From: Cyanobacteria bacterium T3Sed10_344R1
Lineage (GTDB): Bacteria > Cyanobacteriota > Cyanobacteriia > Phormidesmidales > Phormidesmidaceae
NCBI GenBank assembly: GCA_003566335.1
Contig: PXDR01000452.1
Coordinates: 1 to 6,763 of the forward strand
Reading direction: 5' to 3'
DNA: 6,763 bases
The notes beneath the pieces are model-generated. The model was not told where the DNA came from. It made no database searches and saw only the letters and a list, made by a program, of their open reading frames with translations. Positions within the stretch are counted from its first letter, which is position 1; each line of letters opens with the position of its first letter. The position numbers and the translations under genes are program-made. This document shows positions 1 through 6,676 of this stretch, in pieces.

Positions 1-653
1 AGATTCTCTGTATGCACTCTCGGCTGCCCCATGAGGTCAACCGGGCGATTGTGGATTTAGCGGCCCAGTATCCCGACTATGTCTGTGCGGTGGATCTGGC
101 TGGGGGCGATGTCCAGTACCAGGCGCGGATGGCGGAATGGGTTGAACTCTACCGCTATGCCCGGAATCTGGGGCTCTGCACCACAGGACATCTGTATGAA
201 ACTCTGGATGGCTGCCATCCCGACCTGCTGCCCTATCTGATGCGGATTGGTCACGGGATTCAGATTCCCCTGCATTATCCGGAACTGCTGCGCCAGGTGG
301 CGGCCCAAGGGCAATGCCTGGAGGTTTGTCCGACCACCTATCTCCAAACCGGCACCCTGGATGAGATCCACCAGCTTAAGGATGTGTTCAGCCGTTGTTT
401 TGATGCTGGGGTAGACATTGCCATCTGTACGGACAATGCGGGGCTGCACAATGTCCGGCTGCCGTTTGAATATGAAAGCCTGCTCACCCATGATGTGATT
501 GGCTTTGACGGTCTGCGGGCCTGCCAAGAAGCGGCGTTTCGCCATGCCTTTGCCTGGCCCCATGACCAGCAGCCGTCTTCGCTGTTGTCCAACTTATTGC
601 AGGGGCCGGAAGCGGCGGCGGATGCCCTCAGTCAGTCCTTGGTGAACCATTAG
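1..653 (+). CDS. Adenosine deaminase-superfamily protein, 5' partial
   Basis: This is the C-terminal part of a metal-dependent purine-type deaminase (adenosine/AMP deaminase superfamily, TIM-barrel hydrolase); the usual reaction is hydrolytic deamination of adenosine to inosine in the cytoplasm. The reading frame is open to the left edge (codons for I-L-C precede the first ATG at 12), so that ATG is internal and the real start, with the N-terminal HxH metal ligands, lies outside the window. Counting from the ATG at 12, the family landmarks appear in order: VDLAGGD (27-33), GHLYE (59-63, the HAGE position), RIGHG (78-82, catalytic His81), LEVCPTTYLQTG (103-114) and ICTDNAG (138-144, metal ligand Asp141). 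Two motifs depart from textbook ADA: HAGE is HLYE, and the second Asp of TDD is Asn142. The fold assignment is secure; adenosine as substrate is not. The gene ends with TAG at 651-653, 24 bases from the convergent cyclase stop, with no clear terminator between them. Confidence 0.88.
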   Translation, partial: ILCMHSRLPHEVNRAIVDLAAQYPDYVCAVDLAGGDVQYQARMAEWVELYRYARNLGLCTTGHLYETLDGCHPDLLPYLMRIGHGIQIPLHYPELLRQVAAQGQCLEVCPTTYLQTGTLDEIHQLKDVFSRCFDAGVDIAICTDNAGLHNVRLPFEYESLLTHDVIGFDGLRACQEAAFRHAFAWPHDQQPSSLLSNLLQGPEAAADALSQSLVNH

Positions 654-677
654 GAGGAGATCGCTAGCGGCGGATGT

Positions 678-3600
678 CTAACGGGTTAAAGCCTGGGCAC
701 TGATGGTCTTGATGGCCGTGGTGCCCAGGTGGTAGGTATTGCGACCTTTGGCTTTGGCGTTGTATAGCGCGGTGTCGGCCCAGTCAATCAGTTGGCTAGG
801 GCTGTGTTGATCCTGGGGAATGCAGCACACCACACCTAAGCTGAGGGTGATTTGGCCGCTAATTTTGGAAAACTCGTGGGGGAGATGGGCGGCTGCGATC
901 GCAGCCTGGATGCGTTCTACCATTGCGATCGCCCCGTGGATTTGAGTATTGGGCAGCACTAAACTAAACTCTTCTCCGCCATAGCGGGCAACCAGATCCC
1001 CAGACCGTTGAGTCACCTGGGAAAGAATGTCGGCCACTTGGCACAGGCAGCGATCGCCAGCGGGGTGGCCATAGTTATCGTTGTAGGGCTTAAAGAAATC
1101 AATATCGCAAAGAATTAGGGTCAGAAAGGTGCGATCACGCTTCGCCCGTTCCCACTCTTGGGCCAACACCTGGTCAAACTGCCGCCGATTGGCCACTTGG
1201 GTCAGACCATCTACCATCGCCAGTCGATTTAACTCTTGATTCGCCTGTTGAAGTTGCTGAAGCAGCTCCTCCTGACAAATTGCCGCCCGCTTGCGCTCGG
1301 TTACATCCAGCAACGTGCCAAATAGGCGCAAGTAAGGCTCATCCAGGTTTAAAGGTTGGTCATTCTGGCGATTGGCATAAGTATGAACATGAACGTAGCG
1401 GATCTCACCCCCCGGCCAAATTACCCGCATATCCATTTCTTGGGGCATGCCCTGCTGTTGAACGGCTTGTAGGTGCGCCTGCCAACGCGGCAAATCATCA
1501 GGATGCAGCAACTCAGGTCGGTCTTCGAGTTTAAACGGGGTCTCGCTCGGATCGACCCCGAGCAGCCGGAAGATTTCTGCTGACCAGTACAGCTCCCCAG
1601 TTTTGAGGTCAAACCACCAGTTCCCCAGTTGGGCCATATGCTGGGCCTGCTGAAGTTGCTGGGTCAACTCTTGGAGCTTAACTTCTGCCTGCATTTGGGC
1701 ATCAATATCCTGAAAGGCTCCATACAGGCGCACGCAACGTCCGGCTACAAATTCGGCTTGCCCCAACACCCGCACCCAGCGCAGATTGCCCTTAAATGTT
1801 CGGATTTGCAGTTTCTCGTCCCAGGACTGACCGGTTTGGCGAGCTTGCTCAATGGCAGTGGCAATGCGCTGGCGATTGTCACCCTCCGAATAAAATTGCA
1901 GACCAGTTTCAATAGTTGGCTCAAACTCAGCCCCAACTTCATGAATTTCTCGGGTAATCCTTGTCCAGTGGATTACGTTTTGCACTAAATCTACTTCCCA
2001 GCCCCCCACCCGGGCCACAGTGTTGGTTTGCTCCAAAAAGATTTTGGTGCGCTCTAGCTCTAACTCAATTTGTTTCCGCTGGGTGATGTCTCGCCCCTCT
2101 GGAATCAGCAACACCACTTGACCCTGCTCATCAAACACAGGCCGCAGGGAAAAATCAATCAAGATCACCTGCTGGTCTTTGCCCTGAACCTTGACCTCAT
2201 AGCGGATAAACTCTCCCTGAGCAGCAGCGGCAATCGCCTGCCGAAGCTGAACCTGGGTCTCTGTCGAGAATTTCCACCAGCCACCCTCCCAAAAGGGTTG
2301 CCCCACCACCTCTTCCCGAGCAAATCCGCCAAAGTTTAGGGCCGTTTGATTGGCCTCTAGCAATATGCCGTCCGGGGTCAACAGGCCAATGAACTGATAC
2401 ATCTGGTCAAAGATGGCCTGGAATCGCTGCTGGCTTTCCCGCAGGGCTTGTTCCGCCGTCACCCGATCGGTGACATCTCGCACCATGACCAGGGCTTCGT
2501 CGGCCTCTAGGGGCACAATTCGAGTTTCCTCGTAATGTTGCTTGCCCCCAACGGTGATGGTGTGCTCGTACTGCTGGCGTTCTCCGGTGTTTAGGGCTTG
2601 GGTCAAAAAGTGCAGCCGCTGATCGGCCAGGGCTTTGGGCAGGGTGTCATAAATCGACTGGGGCCGCTGGCTGTCCACTGCCCTGCAAATGGTGACCTCT
2701 CCCCCAGAAATAAAGTCGTGGCGGATACCCTGGCGGTTGATTCGCAGCAGCAAATCCGGGATGGCCTCTAGCATGGCCTGCTTGGTCGCCTCGCTTTGTT
2801 GCAGGGCTAGCTCAATCTGTTTGCGATCGGTGATGTCTTGGACATAGCCCAAGAACTGCACAACCTCACCCTGGGCGTCATAAATCACGTGGGTAAAGTC
2901 GTCGAACCAGCGGTACTCGCCATTGGCATGACGCAGCCGATATTCCTGGGCATAGTATTGGGTTTTGGTGCCGGTGTAGTCAGCAACTTCTGAGAAGATG
3001 CGATCGCAATCGTCAGGATGCACCAACTGACGAAAGGTCCCCGTTTTCGCCGTCAGTGTCGCAGGTGCATAGCCCAACTCAGTTTCGACATTCGGAGAGA
3101 CATACAGAATCGGCCACCCCGGATCTGGGCTCCACTTAAACACCACCGTGGGGCCACTGATAAACAGGTTGCGCTCATCATTTAGCACCTGTTCAACCTG
3201 CTTGCGTCGGGTGATATCTTCCACGATCGCAATGTCAGAAATCGGCTGTCCATCCTCATCTCGCAAAATCGACAGCACAGTGTTTGTCCACATCACCGTG
3301 CCATCCTTGCGGATGTAGCGTTTCTCTAGGGTGATGGAAGATTGCTCCCCCTCATACAGCCGTTTGAGCGCAGCCTCAGTCGATGGCGTATCGTCAGGAT
3401 GCTCAACATCTTGGAACCGCAGAGTTAGCAGTTCCGCTTCGCTGTAGCCCAGCATCTGGCAGTAGGTTTGGTTGGCCTGAATAAAATAACCGTTTGGAGC
3501 AGCTTGATTGATCCCAATAGCTGCTTGATTGAAAATTGCCCGGAGCCGAGCTTCATTCAGGGCCAAATCGTGCTCCATTTGGCTGGTTTCTTGGCTGTGC

Positions 3601-4076
3601 TGAGCCACCTGAATCTCTAGCTGTTGATGGAGCTGCTGACACTTAGCTTCAGTCTGCTTTTGGCCGGTAACATCTCGCAAAATTAAGAGCTGACAGCGAG
3701 GTTGCCCCCACAAGGATGCTCTGTAGGTGACAATTCGTTGAGCCCCATTCCACAGCAATAGAGCAATCTCGCCCTGCACCATTGTTGGCCCGATTTCATC
3801 AGCTTGAGGCCAGTGGGCTTGAGCGAGAGCACGGGCGGGATCGGGCTGACAAACTTGGGAAAGGGGACGACCCACAAGCTGGGAACTAGACAGGTCAAGA
3901 AATTGACAGGCTGCCGGGTTAACGTCAATCAGTTGTCCCTGTTCGTCTGCGACGAGCATGGGGTCTAGGGCCATCTCGAACAGATGCCCCTGGGGCCAAT
4001 CCTGGCGATTGCTGCCGGGCTGAGATGTGGTGGGTTTAGAAGTTGACAACTGAACTTCCTGGGCAACGGAAAGCAA
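678..4076 (-). CDS. Seven-PAS diguanylate cyclase (GGDEF protein)
   Basis: This is a predicted cytoplasmic sensor that makes cyclic di-GMP from two GTP. No signal peptide or membrane segment is visible. Seven PAS domains can be counted from the closing motif of each: D135 (DVTGQKQ), D287 (DITRRKQ), D414 (DITDRKQ), D534 (DVTDR), D663 (DITQRKQ), D790 (degenerate, DIDAQMQ) and D924 (DVTERKR), spaced 120-152 residues apart; HPDD motifs occur in PAS 2, 3 and 7. Glutamine-rich helical linkers (about 140-175, 797-812, 932-952) probably carry the signal. The GGDEF domain starts near 953 (MVDGLTQVANRR) and has DIDFFKPYND (991-1000), YGHPAGD (1002-1008) and the signature GGEEF (1033-1037). RSGD at 1024-1027, five residues before GGEEF, fits the inhibitory I-site. 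There is no EAL or HD-GYP domain. No LOV-type flavin cysteine motif is evident, so the PAS ligands are unknown. The start given is TTG; no in-frame ATG occurs before residue 35, which would cut into PAS 1. The stop is TAG at 678-680. Confidence 0.93.
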   Translation of the reverse strand: MLSVAQEVQLSTSKPTTSQPGSNRQDWPQGHLFEMALDPMLVADEQGQLIDVNPAACQFLDLSSSQLVGRPLSQVCQPDPARALAQAHWPQADEIGPTMVQGEIALLLWNGAQRIVTYRASLWGQPRCQLLILRDVTGQKQTEAKCQQLHQQLEIQVAQHSQETSQMEHDLALNEARLRAIFNQAAIGINQAAPNGYFIQANQTYCQMLGYSEAELLTLRFQDVEHPDDTPSTEAALKRLYEGEQSSITLEKRYIRKDGTVMWTNTVLSILRDEDGQPISDIAIVEDITRRKQVEQVLNDERNLFISGPTVVFKWSPDPGWPILYVSPNVETELGYAPATLTAKTGTFRQLVHPDDCDRIFSEVADYTGTKTQYYAQEYRLRHANGEYRWFDDFTHVIYDAQGEVVQFLGYVQDITDRKQIELALQQSEATKQAMLEAIPDLLLRINRQGIRHDFISGGEVTICRAVDSQRPQSIYDTLPKALADQRLHFLTQALNTGERQQYEHTITVGGKQHYEETRIVPLEADEALVMVRDVTDRVTAEQALRESQQRFQAIFDQMYQFIGLLTPDGILLEANQTALNFGGFAREEVVGQPFWEGGWWKFSTETQVQLRQAIAAAAQGEFIRYEVKVQGKDQQVILIDFSLRPVFDEQGQVVLLIPEGRDITQRKQIELELERTKIFLEQTNTVARVGGWEVDLVQNVIHWTRITREIHEVGAEFEPTIETGLQFYSEGDNRQRIATAIEQARQTGQSWDEKLQIRTFKGNLRWVRVLGQAEFVAGRCVRLYGAFQDIDAQMQAEVKLQELTQQLQQAQHMAQLGNWWFDLKTGELYWSAEIFRLLGVDPSETPFKLEDRPELLHPDDLPRWQAHLQAVQQQGMPQEMDMRVIWPGGEIRYVHVHTYANRQNDQPLNLDEPYLRLFGTLLDVTERKRAAICQEELLQQLQQANQELNRLAMVDGLTQVANRRQFDQVLAQEWERAKRDRTFLTLILCDIDFFKPYNDNYGHPAGDRCLCQVADILSQVTQRSGDLVARYGGEEFSLVLPNTQIHGAIAMVERIQAAIAAAHLPHEFSKISGQITLSLGVVCCIPQDQHSPSQLIDWADTALYNAKAKGRNTYHLGTTAIKTISAQALTR
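4055..4060 (-). promoter_or_regulatory. Candidate ribosome binding site favouring an alternative TTG start
   Basis: On the - strand AGGAAG lies just upstream of an in-frame TTG codon at 4047-4049 (residue 10 of the cyclase as listed), with seven bases between AGGA and the TTG. The upstream TTG at 4074-4076 has only GGAG four bases away. The frame is closed upstream by TGA at 4089-4091. The downstream TTG may therefore be the real start, which would shorten the protein by nine residues outside any domain. The first in-frame ATG (3972-3974) would remove the beginning of PAS 1 and looks less likely. Confidence 0.3.
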
Positions 4077-4110
4077 CAGACTCCATAGTCAACCAGCATA
4101 GAAGATCCAA

Positions 4111-4116
4111 ACTATA
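4111..4116 (-). promoter_or_regulatory. Weak candidate -10 box for the cyclase gene
   Basis: The - strand reads TATAGT here, five of six bases of the consensus TATAAT, placed 34 bases upstream of the listed TTG start. No good -35 hexamer is present at 16-18 bases. It is a candidate only; the cyclase could also be transcribed by read-through from the transporter gene. Confidence 0.25.
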
Positions 4117-4161
4117 GCTGGACATTTGATGAAGCAGCTTGAGTAATTCCTCGCTTAAACT

Positions 4162-4222
4162 GGGCCAGATTGAATGGGACGTGAAGCAAGCGGTTGCAGG
4201 GCTAGCTGGCTCAATCTGGGCC
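4162..4222. repeat. Imperfect inverted repeat at the 3' end of the transporter gene
   Basis: Arms GGGCCAGATTGA (4162-4173) and TCAATCTGGGCC (4211-4222) are inverted copies matching at 11 of 12 positions, separated by 37 bases. The loop contains a smaller perfect hairpin, GCAA-GCGG-TTGC (4186-4197), and a GCTAGC palindrome (4201-4206). The right arm overlaps one base of the transporter stop codon (TAG on the - strand, 4222-4224). The position suits a transcription end or mRNA-stabilising fold for the transporter transcript, but no T tract follows on the - strand, so it is not a classic intrinsic terminator. The function is inferred from position only. Confidence 0.45.
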
Positions 4223-6462
4223 TAATCTCGCTGTAGCACATCTGAAAACTCTAAGTCTTCAGACGCCAGCACGAACACGGTTGGCGGTAAATTGGCGGTG
4301 CGCTTTTGCAGAGACTTGTAGTAGCTAGCAAACTGGTCGCTCGGGGTGGCCATGCCCAAAAAGATCAGATCCGCTTTGGCAGAGGTGGTTTGCAGAATTT
4401 GGTCGAACGGGCGACCGGCTGCCAAGATAGCCCGAGGCGTCGCGCCAATTCGCAGGTTATTGACGACCTGAGTTAGGTTTTTCTCTGCCGCCTGTTGGGC
4501 TGTGGGGCTAGGCACCACCAGGTTGAGGTTGACGGTGGCTCCACGCCAGCTGGAACTCGTCCGCAGCAGGTAGGCCAAAATCAGCATTAGGCCGCCGTTG
4601 GATTGCAGTCCCCCCCACCACACGTCGATCTGCCGACCTTCTGCCGGACGGGTCTGAATGGCCGCATATTGCTCGGGCTGGCTGCGAAAGATCATCACAT
4701 TGCGCTTGGCGTAGTGACATTGGGCCACCATCTGACAGAAGCGATCGCACCCCTCCCCTTCTAAATTCTCGGTATCCCCGATCAGCACTGTGTTGGGCAT
4801 TAGCGGCCCAATGCCGTATGCCTCAATTAGCTGCTTCATGCCGCTGAACGGTTCCGGTGCGGTCACCAGCCGGACAAAGGCTTGGATGCCCTGGCGCTCT
4901 AGGTAGTCCTCTAGGGTGTGTTCCAAAGCGTCTTGCTGGGCACCGCTGCGGGAGCCGGGGGGCAGCACGCTGGCGAGGGTGATGAAGCCGCGATTGTGGG
5001 TCAGCTCTGCGGCCAAGCTGACCAGGTGCCAGCGTTTGGTCGGCGCACCTGAGAACACCAGCATGTGGGGTCGCCAGTTCTTGGCGTCTAGGCTGGCGCT
5101 CATGCGGTGTAGGGCGGTGCGGGTCAGGGTCATCCACAGCCCCTGGCGCAGATCTCCCCAAGCGCCCTGAATCTCCCGACGTTCTAGCCATAGATAAATG
5201 CCCAGGACAATGCCCGCTGCCAGCACCGTGGCCACAGCGTTGATCAAGAACATCACGGCGATACAGCTGATTGCCCCTAACCCAGACAGGAGCCAGGGCA
5301 CCCGAAAGGAGGGCCGAAAGGACGGACTCTGCAAAAAACCCTCCAACCCGGCAGCCACGTTGAGCACCAGGTAGGTGGTCAAAAAGAACATGGTCAGAAT
5401 CGGGGCAATTAAGTTGAGATCCCCCACTAACACTGCCGCTAGGACAATGCCGAGGGTAAATAGGGTGCCCAGAAAGGGTTCGTCAGCCTGACCTTTACCT
5501 TTGCCCAACCACTTCAGCTTGCGGGGTAAGATGCCGTCCCGAGCCAGTGCCTGCAACACCCGAGGAGCCCCGAGAATGCTGCCAATGGCACTGGATAAGG
5601 TCGCCCCCCAAACCCCCAGCAAAATTGCGTCGCCCCAAAAGGCGATCCGGCGCATAATCAGCGGTTCGGCCACTAATGAAGCGGCGTCGGCCCGGCCAAC
5701 GAGAAAGAAAGGGATGGTCATATAGATGACGTACCCCACGCCAATGGCGGCGAGAGTGCCGTATGGAATGGCTTTTGTCGGGTCTTTAAGATCCCCTGAC
5801 ATATTGACTCCGGCCATAATGCCGGTGACAGCCGGGAAAAAGACGGCCAGTACGGCCCAAAAACCGACAGAACCGGGGGGATCACTGGCTGCGATCGCAG
5901 CCGCAGACGCTGGCTCAACGCTGTGGCCAAAGAACAGGGAAATCAGGGAAAGTGCGATCGCACCCATGATGATGTACTGGGCTTTGATCGCGATGTCGGC
6001 TGACTGCAGTGCCAGGACGGTCACGGCCAGGGTAGTGACGAGGGCGACCCCAGTCAGGTTGAGCTGCGGAAAGACCTGCACCAAACTTTCGGCAAATCCG
6101 ATGGTGTAGAGCGCCACTGAAAAAGCCTGGGCAAAATACAGCGGAATGCCGACAGCGCCCCCAGTTTCAATCCCGAGGGAGCGGCTGATCATGTAGTAAG
6201 CACCGCCTGCGCGGACGACCTGATCGGTTGCGATCGCAGAAATTGAGAGCCCCGTCAAAAAGGTGATGGCTGTGGAAATTGTCACAATCGCCAGGGCTGA
6301 CCACAGCCCGACGTGACCGACCACCCAGCCAAACCGGAGGTACATAATCACCCCCAGAATGGTCAAGATTGACGGCGTAAACACCCCACCAAAAGTATTT
6401 AAGCCAGTCGTTCCGGGCTCAGCCTGAGGGATGACAGGGTTGGACTCAGGTTTTTTCGGCAT
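4222..6462 (-). CDS. Cation-chloride cotransporter (SLC12/CCC family) homologue
   Basis: This is a predicted inner-membrane secondary transporter moving chloride with Na+ and/or K+. Residues about 25-427 form a 12-helix APC-fold core and about 428-746 a cytoplasmic C-terminal domain. Hallmarks resembling animal NKCC proteins are: LGVIMYLRFGWVVG (36-49, TM1), RAGGAYYMISRSLG (84-97, TM3), AVFFPAVTGIMAG (206-218) and NMSGDLKDPTKAIPYGT (220-236) in and after TM6, ATLSSAIGSILGAPR (287-301, TM8), and FFLTTY (359-364, TM10). The C-terminal domain keeps VFSGAP (469-474) and DVWWGG (613-618), both family features. Pro210/Thr213, Tyr89/90, Gly214-Ile215-Met216, Tyr364 and Ala287/Ser290/Ser291 match NKCC ion-site positions; Thr34 stands where a potassium-binding Asn is usual. 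At 746 residues it is shorter than animal members, with compact N- and C-termini. Automated annotation may call it an amino acid permease, but the C-terminal domain argues against that. Start is ATG at 6460-6462 with no Shine-Dalgarno sequence in front (the bases read TCTCCTGT). Actual ions are inferred. Confidence 0.93.
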   Translation of the reverse strand: MPKKPESNPVIPQAEPGTTGLNTFGGVFTPSILTILGVIMYLRFGWVVGHVGLWSALAIVTISTAITFLTGLSISAIATDQVVRAGGAYYMISRSLGIETGGAVGIPLYFAQAFSVALYTIGFAESLVQVFPQLNLTGVALVTTLAVTVLALQSADIAIKAQYIIMGAIALSLISLFFGHSVEPASAAAIAASDPPGSVGFWAVLAVFFPAVTGIMAGVNMSGDLKDPTKAIPYGTLAAIGVGYVIYMTIPFFLVGRADAASLVAEPLIMRRIAFWGDAILLGVWGATLSSAIGSILGAPRVLQALARDGILPRKLKWLGKGKGQADEPFLGTLFTLGIVLAAVLVGDLNLIAPILTMFFLTTYLVLNVAAGLEGFLQSPSFRPSFRVPWLLSGLGAISCIAVMFLINAVATVLAAGIVLGIYLWLERREIQGAWGDLRQGLWMTLTRTALHRMSASLDAKNWRPHMLVFSGAPTKRWHLVSLAAELTHNRGFITLASVLPPGSRSGAQQDALEHTLEDYLERQGIQAFVRLVTAPEPFSGMKQLIEAYGIGPLMPNTVLIGDTENLEGEGCDRFCQMVAQCHYAKRNVMIFRSQPEQYAAIQTRPAEGRQIDVWWGGLQSNGGLMLILAYLLRTSSSWRGATVNLNLVVPSPTAQQAAEKNLTQVVNNLRIGATPRAILAAGRPFDQILQTTSAKADLIFLGMATPSDQFASYYKSLQKRTANLPPTVFVLASEDLEFSDVLQRD

Positions 6463-6497
6463 ACAGGAGAGACACGCAATGCGGAGGCTGCCCGTTC

Positions 6498-6526
6498 ATC
6501 ATGTCGGAATCATCGCTAACTGACCA
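6498..6526 (-). promoter_or_regulatory. Weak candidate promoter for the transporter gene
   Basis: On the - strand TGGTCA (6521-6526) and CATGAT (6498-6503) each match four of six consensus bases of a -35 and -10 box, 17 bases apart. This would start transcription near 6491 and give a leader of about 28 bases before the transporter ATG. Spacing is good but the match is poor, so this is only the best candidate seen in the divergent region. Confidence 0.25.
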
Positions 6527-6587
6527 GCCACTGCGGCTAATGACTTCTAGCGGTGACGGGAATGGCTAATTGTCGATTCCGGGGAAT

Positions 6588-6605
6588 TATGTTAAGCTGT
6601 GTAAC
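6588..6605 (-). promoter_or_regulatory. Candidate HLR1 (RpaB-binding) element upstream of psbA
   Basis: On the - strand this reads GTTACACA-GC-TTAACATA: two direct octamers separated by two bases. The published HLR1 pattern is (G/T)TTACA(T/A)(T/A)-NN-(G/T)TTACA(T/A)(T/A), and each octamer here departs at one position, so 14 of 16 defined bases agree. HLR1 is the binding site of the response regulator RpaB, which controls light-responsive genes including psbA and high-light-inducible genes in cyanobacteria. It lies 71-88 bases before the psbA ATG, where the -35 region would fall if the -10 box is CATATT at 6623-6628. The site is inferred from pattern and context. Confidence 0.45.
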
Positions 6606-6622
6606 AAGCGACGGGAAACATT

Positions 6623-6628
6623 CATATT
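6623..6628 (+). promoter_or_regulatory. Candidate -10 box for psbA
   Basis: CATATT matches four of six consensus -10 bases and would place the transcript start near 6635, giving a leader of about 42 bases, close to the short leaders known for cyanobacterial psbA genes. No recognisable -35 hexamer is found at the right distance (TGTAAC at 6600-6605); the HLR1-like repeat covers that position instead. Confidence 0.3.
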
Positions 6629-6663
6629 TCTTTCCCAACGCCCTCATTGCATACATCCACACT

Positions 6664-6667
6664 GGAA
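6664..6667 (+). promoter_or_regulatory. Weak ribosome binding site of psbA
   Basis: GGAA sits nine bases before the psbA ATG at 6677. It is a weak Shine-Dalgarno sequence, but the start is secure because the following residues match the D1 N-terminus from its first methionine. Confidence 0.4.
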
Positions 6668-6676
6668 TCATTCATT

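Larger units (their letters stand above)
895..6237. repeat. HIP1 palindromes (GCGATCGC), eight dispersed copies
   Basis: The octamer GCGATCGC occurs at 895-902, 925-932, 1050-1057, 3000-3007, 4741-4748, 5891-5898, 5954-5961 and 6230-6237. Chance alone would give roughly 0.1 copy in a window this size. This is the highly iterated palindrome 1 found in many cyanobacterial genomes. All copies lie inside the two - strand coding regions, four in each; the visible parts of the deaminase and psbA genes have none. Confidence 0.9.

Noticed and set aside
57..563. A 168-codon open frame on the - strand opposite the deaminase gene
   Set aside because: It lies wholly inside the deaminase coding region, which carries clear family motifs on the + strand; the antisense product has no recognisable domain.
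654..677. Possible bidirectional terminator between the convergent deaminase and cyclase genes
   Set aside because: The 24-base gap contains no convincing stem with a T tract on either strand.
1629..1988. A 119-codon open frame on the + strand opposite the cyclase gene
   Set aside because: It overlaps PAS 6 and PAS 7 coding sequence, whose - strand translation is clearly real; it is a shadow.
1298..3676. Recurring DNA segments inside the cyclase gene (GGTGATGTCT-like words)
   Set aside because: They encode the DIT-x-RKQ closing motif of successive PAS domains, so they are protein-level repeats rather than a DNA repeat array.
5726..6109. A 127-codon open frame on the + strand opposite the transporter gene
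   Set aside because: It is antisense to conserved membrane helices of the transporter and has no recognisable motif.
4222..6462. Amino acid permease identity for the transporter
   Set aside because: The core fold is shared, but the TM1, TM3, TM6 and TM8 motifs and the C-terminal DVWW segment are specific to cation-chloride cotransporters.
6535..6571. Direct repeat GGCTAAT (6535-6541 and 6564-6570)
   Set aside because: Seven bases repeated once in a short region is not distinctive and it fits no known binding site.
6505..6581. Seven-base inverted repeat CGGAATC / GATTCCG in the divergent intergenic region
   Set aside because: The arms are short and 63 bases apart, so it is well within what chance gives and no known operator fits.
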